Shown in pieces: positions 56,552 through 64,000 of a stretch of DNA of 64,000 bases. Source of the stretch: Phytoamicus setariae. GTDB taxonomy: Bacteria; Pseudomonadota; Alphaproteobacteria; Rhizobiales; Rhizobiaceae. Within the stretch, counting starts at the first letter, position 1. Each line of letters opens with the position of its first letter. A program made the position numbers and the translations under genes. The stretch spans positions 1 to 64,000 of the forward strand of contig NZ_JAEQNC010000010.1 of NCBI RefSeq assembly GCF_016722925.1. Reading direction: 5' to 3'. The notes under the pieces are model-generated. The model was not told the origin of the DNA, searched no databases, and saw only the letters and a program-made list of their open reading frames with translations.

Positions 56552-57022
56552 CTAGCTATTTGCAGTCAGAGGCGTGTTCAGCGTCCGGAGCACCCTTGAA
56601 GCGTCCATTGCATTCAGGCCTTTCATCGTCCAAGTTCCATACCGGGCAGGTTCGCCGGTAAAGACATGAAAAATAGTCCATGTCCTGTCAGTTTCTACGC
56701 GGCGACCAAACCTGTACGGGCCAAAGGGGTTTTCGGGTCCCAAGATGTGCCATGAAGGCGGGGCGCCGGCCTTCGATTCGCTGACTGCCGAAATTTCCGT
56801 TGGTCGCGGTTGCTCTACGGCGCGCGCAAGCAGTTCGCGAGCGAGTTCCGAAGGGGATCTTGCACCCTGCTGAAAGCGCGTAATCAAATATCGCGCGGCT
56901 TTCATGCGGACTTCCTGTTGCCCCGGCGTGTGATGGTTGCCCATGCCAGCGAGTTTGAGAGCATCGTCCAACATTCTCAGGTCTGCGGGGTTGAGAAATT
57001 GTCTGTATTGAGCGGAAGACAT
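56552..57022 (-). CDS. Hypothetical protein
   Basis: A 156-residue soluble protein I do not recognise. The N-terminal third is helical (PADLRMLDDALKLAG, KAARYLITRFQQGARSP), and the C-terminal half has Trp/Tyr-rich beta content (PFGPYRFGRRVETDRTWTIF). The ATG has a strong AAAGGAGGACGAA site, so it is very likely translated. No operon partner. Confidence 0.75.
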   Translation of the reverse strand: MSSAQYRQFLNPADLRMLDDALKLAGMGNHHTPGQQEVRMKAARYLITRFQQGARSPSELARELLARAVEQPRPTEISAVSESKAGAPPSWHILGPENPFGPYRFGRRVETDRTWTIFHVFTGEPARYGTWTMKGLNAMDASRVLRTLNTPLTANS

Positions 57023-57153
57023 TTCGTCCTCCTTTTATTGGGGCTAGGGCACTTCTGCCACCCTCACAGCAGCGCCCGGATAATTGGCTGCCGATGGATT
57101 GACCATGCATCAATGCTGCGACTAAAGCAAGCAATTCGCCTCAAATACTCAAC

Positions 57154-57219
57154 CTAATGTTGATCGCAGCGTGCGCAGCGGCGGAAGTGTAATGCGTTCA
57201 GGAAGGCGGTAACGTCCAT
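57154..57219 (-). CDS. Possible 21-residue peptide with a CxxC motif
   Basis: ATG to TAG with GGAGGGCGAA directly upstream. The product MDVTAFLNALHFRRCARCDQH has a CARC pair. It lies 103 bases beyond the cspA terminator. The ribosome-binding site is good, but the frame is very short, so it may be a chance open frame or a leader peptide. Confidence 0.25.
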   Translation of the reverse strand: MDVTAFLNALHFRRCARCDQH

Positions 57220-57321
57220 TTCGCCCTCCACTTTCAATCCGGTCATTGCACTGCCGTGACGTTCGTCAATGAGCTTGCCAACAGCTCGCAGGGTCTGGAA
57301 TAGCGGCACCCATGGAACAAC

Positions 57322-57349
57322 AAAAAAAGGCCGGGATTTCCCGACCTTT
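57322..57349 (-). terminator. Terminator of cspA
   Basis: Read on the minus strand AAAGGTCGGG, loop AAAT, CCCGGCCTTT, then a run of T. The 10-bp stem includes one G-T pair. Confidence 0.85.
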
Positions 57350-57405
57350 CCATTTCACTCAGCCACGTGTTGCCAGTACATCCCGTCAACATGGGCGAAT
57401 GATTT

Positions 57406-57615
57406 TTACAGAGCGCGCAGGCTTTCTGCGGAGCTCTTGCCGGTGCGACGGTCCTGAGCGATTTCGAACTCAACCTTCTGACCGTCGTTGAGGCCCTGCA
57501 GGCCAGCGCGCTGCACTGCCGAGATGTGCACGAAGACATCCGGCTGGCCGTTGTCAGGCTGAATAAAGCCGAAGCCCTTGGTGGCGTTGAACCATTTGAC
57601 TGTACCAGTGTTCAT
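57406..57615 (-). CDS. Cold-shock protein (CspA family)
   Basis: A 69-residue nucleic-acid chaperone. RNP1 is KGFGFI and RNP2 VFVHISAV, within a single cold-shock domain. It keeps mRNA unstructured at low temperature or in stationary phase. The ATG has AAAGGAAATCCC upstream. A leader of about 115 bases precedes it, if the TATAAA at 57738-57743 is its -10, which would match the long structured leaders of csp genes. Confidence 0.95.
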   Translation of the reverse strand: MNTGTVKWFNATKGFGFIQPDNGQPDVFVHISAVQRAGLQGLNDGQKVEFEIAQDRRTGKSSAESLRAL

Positions 57616-57897
57616 TGGGATTTCCTTTCAAAGAAACCGAGTGCGCAGGCCCCTGTGGCGGTGCGCGTCGAAAATTGAGAGGAAATCGGCGGAGGGGTTA
57701 ATCTCTGGATAAGTCACAAGCAAAAGTCGATGGCGGCTTTATAGCGGATTTTGTGGTTTAAATGAGGCAAATTTTTTCAGTTGCGAAATTGTCCACAGAA
57801 TTGTGGCTACCCGTATACTGTTCTGCCTGCAACTGGTCAGGGCCGATTGATCCGAATTGGCCGTCCGGAAAATTTCCACAATCACGGCCGATTTTTG
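57616..57897. other. cspA leader and promoter region
   Basis: No gene accepted; a 67-residue minus-strand frame here lacks a ribosome-binding site and overlaps the promoter. A TATAAA -10 candidate for cspA lies at 57738-57743 on the minus strand. The -35 is unclear. Confidence 0.4.
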
Positions 57898-57922
57898 GGA
57901 ACCTTTCGTTTTGCGCATCGTT
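57898..57922 (+). promoter_or_regulatory. EcfG-type general stress promoter of prkA-yeaH-spoVR
   Basis: GGAAC, a 16-base spacer, CGTT: the exact consensus of alphaproteobacterial EcfG sigma factors, 62 bases upstream of the prkA start and oriented toward it. Confidence 0.7.
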
Positions 57923-57983
57923 TGTAGCTTAGCGGCCGTCATGCAGCGATCGCATCTCGACCGAGCGGCCGCGGGAGAGCATC

Positions 57984-59933
57984 ATGCAAACGAGCGAATG
58001 TGACGTTTTCGATCTCTTTTCGGAGATTTATACGAGTGCAGCACAAGAAGAGCTAAGTTTACAAGAGTATCTGCTGGCCTGCCGCGACGACAAGAGCATG
58101 TACGCGACAGCGCAGGAGCGGATGGTTGCGGCCATCGGGGATCCCAAGCTGGTCGATACGAGTACTGACGAGCGCATGGGGCGAATTTTTGCGAACCGGA
58201 CCATCAAGGTCTATCCCACTTTTTCCGATTTCTATGGAATGGAAGACACGATCGAACGGATCGTCGGCTATTTCAGATATGCCGCGCAGGGGCTCGAAGA
58301 ACGCAAGCAGATTCTTTACCTGCTTGGGCCCGTCGGTGGCGGTAAGTCCTCACTTGCCGAGCGGCTCAAGAAATTGATGGAATATCTTCCAATCTACACC
58401 CTGGCCATCGATGGCAAGATCAGCCCGATATTCGAATCCCCCCTGGGCCTTTTTCATCCCGAGCGTATGGCCGATCTTCTCGAGGATAAATACGGCATAG
58501 CCCGGCGAAGGCTTACCGGCTTGATCTCACCTTGGGCGACCAAGCGCCTTGACGAAATCGGTGGCGATATTTCCAAATTTAGCGTCGTGAAGCTGATACC
58601 GTCACGGTTGCGTCAGGTGGCTATCGCCAAGACCGAACCGGGCGATGAAAACAACCAGGACGTCTCGGCGCTGGTCGGCAAGGTGGATATCCGGCAGTTG
58701 GAAAACTTCAGCCAGGCAGATCCGGATGCCTATTCCTATAGCGGTGGCCTCAACCGGACCACCCAGGGGCTCCTGGAGTTCGTGGAAATGTTCAAGGCGC
58801 CTATCAAGGTGTTGCATCCTCTGCTGACAGCCACCCAGGAAGGCAGCTACAACGGCACGGAGAATTTCGGCGGCTTCCCCTACCAGGGTATTGTGCTTGC
58901 GCACTCTAACGAGTCCGAATGGCTGCAATTCAAGCACAACAAGAACAATGAAGCCTTCCTCGACCGTATTCTCGTGGTCAAGGTTCCTTATTGCCTGCGC
59001 GTCACCGAAGAACGGATGATTTATGAGAAACTGCTTCGTGAGAGCGAGTTGTCCAGTAGCCCTTGCGCGCCGGAAGTGCTGGAGAATCTCAGCCGCTTCA
59101 CTGTGTCGACTAGGTTGGCACGCCATGAGAACTCACCGACCTATACCAAGATGCGGGTCTACGACGGCGAGAACCTGAAGGATACCGACCCGAAATCGAA
59201 GTCGCTGCAGGAATATCGCGATGTGGCGGGGGTCGACGAGGGCATGACGGGGGTGAGCACACGGTTTGCCTTCAAGGTTTTGTCGGAAACCTTCAACTAC
59301 GACACCAAGGAGGTTGCCGCCGATCCCGTCCATCTTATGTATATCATGGAGCAGGCAATCCGGCGCGAACAGTTCCCCAAGGAGACTGAGGCGAGCTATC
59401 TTGACTTCATCAAGTCCGAGCTCGCTGCCCGCTATGCCGAATTCATCGGCCACGAAATCCAGAAAGCATATCTGGAGTCCTACAGCGAATACGGTCAGAA
59501 CCTGTTCGACCGCTATATTGCCTATGCCGATGCATGGCTTGAGGATCAGGACTTCAAGGATCCCGATACGGGTCAAATCCTCAACCGGGAGATTCTCGAC
59601 AGCGAGCTGTCGCAGATCGAAAAGCCTGCGGGCATCGCCAATCCCAAGGACTTCCGCAACGAAGTGGTGAAGTTCACCTTGCGTGCTCGCGCCAGGAACA
59701 ATGGCAAGAATCCCTCATGGACGAGCTATGAAAAGCTACGGGAAGTGATCGAGAAGCGTATGTTCGGCCAGGTCGAAGATTTGCTGCCGGTTATCAGCTT
59801 CGGTTCAAAGAAGGACAGTTCCACTGAAAAACAACATGCCGAATTCGTCCAACGCATGACGGAGCGCGGCTACACGGTACGTCAGGTCCGACGGCTCGTC
59901 GATTGGTATATGCGGGTCAACAAAGCCGGTTAA
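57984..59933 (+). CDS. prkA: PrkA-family serine protein kinase (YeaG-like)
   Basis: A 649-residue AAA+ plus kinase-type protein. The Walker A loop is GPVGGGKSS (115-123), in the PrkA AAA domain (about 20-380), followed by the C-terminal PrkA domain to the end. In E. coli the homologue YeaG acts with YeaH and YcgB in the response to nitrogen starvation and stationary phase. The complete triad is present here in the same order. Expression is probably under EcfG control. The yeaH ATG lies 24 bases downstream. The kinase target is unknown. Confidence 0.95.
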   Translation: MQTSECDVFDLFSEIYTSAAQEELSLQEYLLACRDDKSMYATAQERMVAAIGDPKLVDTSTDERMGRIFANRTIKVYPTFSDFYGMEDTIERIVGYFRYAAQGLEERKQILYLLGPVGGGKSSLAERLKKLMEYLPIYTLAIDGKISPIFESPLGLFHPERMADLLEDKYGIARRRLTGLISPWATKRLDEIGGDISKFSVVKLIPSRLRQVAIAKTEPGDENNQDVSALVGKVDIRQLENFSQADPDAYSYSGGLNRTTQGLLEFVEMFKAPIKVLHPLLTATQEGSYNGTENFGGFPYQGIVLAHSNESEWLQFKHNKNNEAFLDRILVVKVPYCLRVTEERMIYEKLLRESELSSSPCAPEVLENLSRFTVSTRLARHENSPTYTKMRVYDGENLKDTDPKSKSLQEYRDVAGVDEGMTGVSTRFAFKVLSETFNYDTKEVAADPVHLMYIMEQAIRREQFPKETEASYLDFIKSELAARYAEFIGHEIQKAYLESYSEYGQNLFDRYIAYADAWLEDQDFKDPDTGQILNREILDSELSQIEKPAGIANPKDFRNEVVKFTLRARARNNGKNPSWTSYEKLREVIEKRMFGQVEDLLPVISFGSKKDSSTEKQHAEFVQRMTERGYTVRQVRRLVDWYMRVNKAG

Positions 59934-59957
59934 CGATGCCGAAGCGGGGAATGGCAG

Positions 59958-61277
59958 ATGCCGAATTTCATCGACCGCCGGCTGAATCCCAAGGATAAGA
60001 GCCTTGGCAACAGACAGCGTTTTCTCAAGCGAGCCCGCGATGAAATCAAGCGGGCAATAAGGGATCAGGTCAAGTCCGACAGGATCATCGACGTGGACGC
60101 GGCCCATGGCGTACCCATGCCGAAGCGGGGGGCGGGGGAACCGACCTTCCAACCGGCGGCCAATAGCGGTGAGCGGCAATATGTGTTGCCCGGCAACAAG
60201 GAGTTTTCACCAGGCGATCGACTGCTGAAGCCTGACGGCGCTGGCGGAGGCGGTGGTCGTGGCGGAGCCGGACAAGGCGAGAGCGAGGATGATTTTCAAT
60301 TCCTGCTGTCGCGCGAGGAAGTACTCGATCTTTTCTTCGAGGATCTGGAACTTCCCGATATGGTCAAGCTGAACCTGCGGGAAACGGTGATCTTCAAGCC
60401 GCGCCGCGTCGGCTTTACCACTGCAGGCACACCGACCAATATCAATGTCGGCCGAACCATGCGCAACAGCTTCGGACGACGCGTTGCCTTGCATCGCCCG
60501 CGCGACAAGGAAATCAAGGCAATCGCAGACGAGATCGCTCTGCTGGAGAAGGAAGAAAAGCTATCTGCCCAGCAGCGCCGGCAACTGTCTAGCTTGTACG
60601 AAGAACTCGAAAAGCTCGAACGTCGACACCGCCGCATTGCCTATGTCGATCCCGTTGACGTGCGCTTCAACAGGTTCGAGCGCCAGCCTCTGCCCAATGC
60701 CAGCGCAGTGATGTTCTGCCTGATGGATGTGTCGGCTTCGATGGGGGAGCGCGAGAAGGATCTCGCCAAGCGCTTTTTCGTCTTGCTGCACCTTTTCCTC
60801 AAACGACGCTACGAGCGGATCGACATTGTGTTCATCAGGCATACCGACGAAGCACACGAGGTCGACGAGGAGACGTTCTTCTATAGCAAGCAGAGTGGCG
60901 GCACCGTCGTTTCGACGGCATTGGAGGAGATGCAACGTGTTATCGCTGAGCGCTATCCCCCCCACATCTGGAACATCTATGCCGCCCAGGCATCCGATGG
61001 GGACAACGCCAACGGCGATTCCGAGCGCTGCGCCGAACTTCTTGCTGGACCGCTGATGCAGCTCTGCCAGTATTACGCCTATGTCGAGATTATCGACGAG
61101 CGCGAGAGCGAGATATTCGGAGCGACCGACAACGGCACTTCGCTCTGGCGTTCCTACCGCACGGTGGATGGACGAATACAGAACTTTCAGATGGCTCGAA
61201 TTGCGAGGCCCTCCGATATCTATCCGGTTTTCCGCAAGCTCTTTACGCGGCAGCCAGCCATGCATCTATACAAGTGA
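59958..61277 (+). CDS. yeaH: YeaH/YhbH family protein (DUF444)
   Basis: A 439-residue DUF444 protein that works with PrkA. N-terminal FIDRRLNPKDKSLGNRQRF is diagnostic, a Gly-rich linker (about 94-110, GGGGGRGGAGQGES) follows, and the C-terminal part carries a von Willebrand A-like MIDAS sequence, LMDVSASMGEREKDLAK (D-x-S-x-S). Metal-dependent protein binding is therefore likely. It is three bases from the next start. Confidence 0.94.
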   Translation: MPNFIDRRLNPKDKSLGNRQRFLKRARDEIKRAIRDQVKSDRIIDVDAAHGVPMPKRGAGEPTFQPAANSGERQYVLPGNKEFSPGDRLLKPDGAGGGGGRGGAGQGESEDDFQFLLSREEVLDLFFEDLELPDMVKLNLRETVIFKPRRVGFTTAGTPTNINVGRTMRNSFGRRVALHRPRDKEIKAIADEIALLEKEEKLSAQQRRQLSSLYEELEKLERRHRRIAYVDPVDVRFNRFERQPLPNASAVMFCLMDVSASMGEREKDLAKRFFVLLHLFLKRRYERIDIVFIRHTDEAHEVDEETFFYSKQSGGTVVSTALEEMQRVIAERYPPHIWNIYAAQASDGDNANGDSERCAELLAGPLMQLCQYYAYVEIIDERESEIFGATDNGTSLWRSYRTVDGRIQNFQMARIARPSDIYPVFRKLFTRQPAMHLYK

Positions 61278-61280
61278 GGG

Positions 61281-62837
61281 ATGAGCGCGATGGCAAAACG
61301 AGCAACCTCAGGGCTGCTGTTTCACGGCTCAGACTGGAATTTCGCGACGCTGTCACGCGCTTATGACGCCATAGAGAAGATCGCACTCGAAGAAATGGGG
61401 CTGGACGTTTACCCGAACCAGCTCGAAATCATTTCCTCCGAACAGATGCTCGATGCCTATTCCTCGGTTGGCATGCCGTTGATGTATCAGCACTGGTCGT
61501 TCGGAAAGCGCTTCGTCTACGAGGATCACCTGTACCGGAAGGGACGCCGCGGCCTTGCCTATGAACTGGTCATCAACTCCAATCCCTGCATCGTCTACCT
61601 CATGGAAGAAAATACCATGGCAATGCAGGCGCTTGTCACGGCCCATGCTGCATTCGGACACAATCATTTCTTCAAGAACAACTATCTGTTTCGACAGTGG
61701 ACGGATGCAAGCGCCATCCTCGGCTATCTGGATTTTGCCAAAAAATACATTTCCCGATGCGAGGAGCGGCATGGCATCGAGGCGGTGGAGGAAATTCTCG
61801 ACTCGGCACATGCGCTGATGGACCACGGTGTATTCCATTATCGCCGGCCACCGCGCATGTCGTCGGAGAAAGTCAGGGAGCGAGCCCGGGAGCGGCTGGA
61901 CTATGAAGAGCAGACCTATAGCGATTTATGGCGGACGCTGCCGCTGGCGGCCGAAAGTCCCGATTTGGAAGAAGTTGAGCGACAGGTTTCCGAGCGCAAG
62001 AAGGTCCTCAACTTGCCCGAGGAGAACCTGCTCTATTTCTTGGAGAAGCACAGCCTTATTCTTGAGCCCTGGCAAAGGGAGATCCTGCGAATTGTACGCG
62101 TTATCGCCCAGTATTTTTACCCGCAACGCCAGACCAAGGTGATGAACGAGGGATGCGCGACTTTCGTTCACTATACCATCATCAACAGGCTCTTCGATCA
62201 GGGCAAGATCAGCGAGGGTGCCATGCTGGAATTGCTGGCAAGCCACGCCAACGTCGTCTTCCAGCCGGACTTCGACGATCCGCGTTTTTCGGGGATCAAT
62301 CCCTATGCGCTCGGCTTTGCAATGATGCAGGACATCGAGCGGATATGCACGAATCCGACCGCGGAAGACCGCGATTGGTTTCCATCCTTTGCTGGCAACG
62401 GTGATGTTCGCGGCACGCTGCTTGATGCATGGGCCAATCACCGCGACGAGTCATTCATGCTGCAATATCTGAGCCCGACGGTGATCCGCAAATTCCGGTT
62501 GTTTCAGCTTTCGGACCTGGCCATGGACAAGTATTGCGAAGTGGCTGCGATCCATAACGAGCGCGGCTATGCTGCGGTGCGCGCAGCTCTTGCCCGCAGC
62601 TACGACGTAGGGGCCAACCAACCGGATATCCAGGTGGTGGATGTCGATCTGCTCGGAGACAGGCAGCTGCGATTGAAGCATAGCGTCAAGAACGGAATTC
62701 TGTTGGAACAGGAGGGCCGCGACGCTACCTTGCTGCATGTCCACCGACTCTGGGGTTACGACGTCAGCCTTGCCGGCATGGACGATTCCACCGGCGCCAT
62801 GCTCTATGAGTGCTCGACAGCGCAACTGGCAACCTAG
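61281..62837 (+). CDS. ycgB: SpoVR family protein (YcgB-like)
   Basis: A 518-residue SpoVR-family protein. YEDHLYRKGRRGLAYELVI, HNHFFKNNYLFRQW and MNEGCATFVHYTI are typical blocks; the last contains Glu/His that could bind metal. SpoVR affects spore cortex in Bacillus; in non-sporing Proteobacteria the gene travels with prkA and yeaH and is linked to stationary-phase stress. Last gene of the operon. The function is unclear even in model species. Confidence 0.94.
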   Translation: MSAMAKRATSGLLFHGSDWNFATLSRAYDAIEKIALEEMGLDVYPNQLEIISSEQMLDAYSSVGMPLMYQHWSFGKRFVYEDHLYRKGRRGLAYELVINSNPCIVYLMEENTMAMQALVTAHAAFGHNHFFKNNYLFRQWTDASAILGYLDFAKKYISRCEERHGIEAVEEILDSAHALMDHGVFHYRRPPRMSSEKVRERARERLDYEEQTYSDLWRTLPLAAESPDLEEVERQVSERKKVLNLPEENLLYFLEKHSLILEPWQREILRIVRVIAQYFYPQRQTKVMNEGCATFVHYTIINRLFDQGKISEGAMLELLASHANVVFQPDFDDPRFSGINPYALGFAMMQDIERICTNPTAEDRDWFPSFAGNGDVRGTLLDAWANHRDESFMLQYLSPTVIRKFRLFQLSDLAMDKYCEVAAIHNERGYAAVRAALARSYDVGANQPDIQVVDVDLLGDRQLRLKHSVKNGILLEQEGRDATLLHVHRLWGYDVSLAGMDDSTGAMLYECSTAQLAT

Positions 62838-62956
62838 CGAGGGCATCGCTGTGGCGATAGCGGGCCGGCGCCATCTCTATCGTACTACTCCTTGGGGTTA
62901 TTCAACGCGCTAAATCTTCACGCAGAATGGTGCGATCGCAATCTGAGGAGAACTCG

Positions 62957-64000
62957 ATGACCGCTCGCCCCAACTACGATCTGACGACCATAAGACAACA
63001 GGACCTGAAGCATCACTTTCATCCGTTCACGGATTTCGCCAGCTTCAAGGACACCGGATCCATGATATTCACCGGCGCGGAGGGCGCTTATGTCGTCGAT
63101 GGCGAAGGGCGGCGCTATCTGGACGGCATCGGCGGGTTGTGGTGCGTCAATATCGGATACGGCCGCGAGGAGATGGCCGAGGCGATGGCGCAGCAGGCTC
63201 GACAGATGGTCTACTACTCGTCCTTCGGGCATCATACCTCGGTACCGGCCGCGCAACTGGCTGCCAAGATCGCCGAACTTGCGCCGGGTTCGCTGAACCA
63301 CGTTTTCTACGGTTCCGGAGGATCGGTCGCCAATGACACTGCGGTGCGAATGATCCATTTCTATTTCAATCGCCTGGGCCAGCGATCGAAGAAGAAGATC
63401 ATCACCCGTCATGACGGCTATCACGGCAGCACCTACCTGACCATGTCGATGACCGGCGTGGCCTTTGATCATATTGGTTTCGACCTGGTCGGCGATGGCC
63501 TGATCCACCGGGTCTCGTCGCCCAACACCTACCGGCGGCCGGAGGGCATGTCGGAAGCAGAGTTTCTCGAACATCTTATCGGCGAGTTCCGGGCCAAGAT
63601 CGAGGAACTGGGCGCTGAAAATGTCGCCGCCTTCTTCGCCGAGCCAATCCAGGGGGCGGGGGGCGTCGTGGTGCCGCCCAAGGGCTACCATCGCCGGATG
63701 GCCGATGTCTGCCGGGAGTTTGGCGTTCTCTATGTCGCCGACGAAGTGGTCACTGCCTTCGGACGCCTCGGGCATTTCTTCGCATCGGAATCCGTGTTCG
63801 ACATGGTGCCGGATATCATCACCTCGGCCAAGGGCCTTTCGTCGGCCTATGCGCCGCTGTCGGCGACCATCATCTCGGACGAGCTCTACGATGTCCTCAG
63901 CGTGCCACAAGCCGAAGGGGCAATGTTCACCCACGGATTTACCTATTCCGGCCATCCGGTCTGCTGTGCGGCTGGATTGAAGAATATCGAGATCATGGAG
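62957..64000 (+). CDS. Class III aminotransferase, cut by the window edge
   Basis: 348 codons open to the last base, so the C-terminus is missing. PLP-dependent class III (omega-type) aminotransferase. The N-terminal HHFHPFTDFASF and GGLWCVNIGYGR, the YGSGGSVANDTAVR phosphate loop, the ADEVVTAFGRLG Asp and the PLP lysine in TSAKGLSSAYAPL are all present. The family transfers amino groups from diamines, beta-alanine or taurine to pyruvate or similar acceptors; the substrate is not readable. The ATG has TGAGGAG upstream. It stands 119 bases after the SpoVR gene. Confidence 0.92.
   Translation, partial: MTARPNYDLTTIRQQDLKHHFHPFTDFASFKDTGSMIFTGAEGAYVVDGEGRRYLDGIGGLWCVNIGYGREEMAEAMAQQARQMVYYSSFGHHTSVPAAQLAAKIAELAPGSLNHVFYGSGGSVANDTAVRMIHFYFNRLGQRSKKKIITRHDGYHGSTYLTMSMTGVAFDHIGFDLVGDGLIHRVSSPNTYRRPEGMSEAEFLEHLIGEFRAKIEELGAENVAAFFAEPIQGAGGVVVPPKGYHRRMADVCREFGVLYVADEVVTAFGRLGHFFASESVFDMVPDIITSAKGLSSAYAPLSATIISDELYDVLSVPQAEGAMFTHGFTYSGHPVCCAAGLKNIEIME

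Noticed and set aside
57739-57942. 67-residue frame upstream of cspA
   Set aside because: Overlaps both the cspA promoter candidate and the EcfG box, with no ribosome site.

Overview
The window comes from a GC-rich alphaproteobacterium of the order Hyphomicrobiales (Rhizobiales). This is inferred from gene content: an Omp25/Omp31-type porin, the suf operon order desulfurase-sufB-sufC-sufD-sufS-DUF59-sufA, a BhuA/ShmR-like heme receptor, a TGA-N9-TCA iron-responsive box, an EcfG-type GGAAC-N16-CGTT promoter and a palindromic repeat of a type I recall from rhizobial and Brucella-like genomes. It reads as ordinary chromosome. I saw no transposase, integrase, phage genes, CRISPR array, tRNA or rRNA.

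Layout: 0-9 kb holds a membrane metalloprotease, a GFA-family protein, a DUF1003 protein, NAD synthetase (nadE), a molybdopterin-binding/MocA-like fusion, a heme-type TonB receptor and a TfoX-like protein. 9-18.7 kb holds a NUDIX hydrolase coupled to a DEAD-box helicase, an M23 peptidase, a DUF455 ferritin-like protein, a Bcp peroxiredoxin, a 1125-residue AsmA/YhdP-like protein and tyrS. 18.8-28.7 kb holds AnmK fused to a GNAT domain, an alpha/beta hydrolase and the complete suf operon, which ends at a strong terminator. 28.7-33.4 kb is the glycine cleavage operon (gcvT-gcvH-gcvP, minus strand) behind a tandem glycine riboswitch. 33.6-35 kb is a small periplasmic copper module (DUF2946 protein plus a YcnI-PCuAC fusion).

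35.7-45.5 kb is one long minus-strand operon: GntR regulator, BMP-family binding protein, ABC ATPase, two permeases, isochorismatase-like hydrolase, PfkB kinase, nucleoside phosphorylase, SIS-domain protein and aldehyde dehydrogenase. It looks like uptake and breakdown of a nucleoside-like compound, with a palindromic operator in front of the regulator and a terminator after the dehydrogenase. 45.8 kb carries the porin. 46.4-52.7 kb holds two metal-efflux units: copA with cueR, and a Zn/Cd ATPase with a divergent ZntR/CadR regulator. Both ATPase genes have MerR-type promoters with a 19-bp spacer around a palindrome.

52.7-57.6 kb is less conserved: a secreted carboxypeptidase-regulatory-like protein, an S10 carboxypeptidase, a MazG-like protein, a DUF1488 protein, a hypothetical protein and cspA. 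58-62.8 kb is the prkA-yeaH-spoVR stress operon behind the EcfG-type promoter. The window ends inside a class III aminotransferase.

Shared themes are iron and Fe-S supply (heme receptor, suf, iron-responsive boxes), copper and zinc homeostasis, one-carbon metabolism and nucleoside salvage, and stress response. Start codons were chosen by ribosome-binding site, signal peptide and family alignment, so several differ from the longest open frame.
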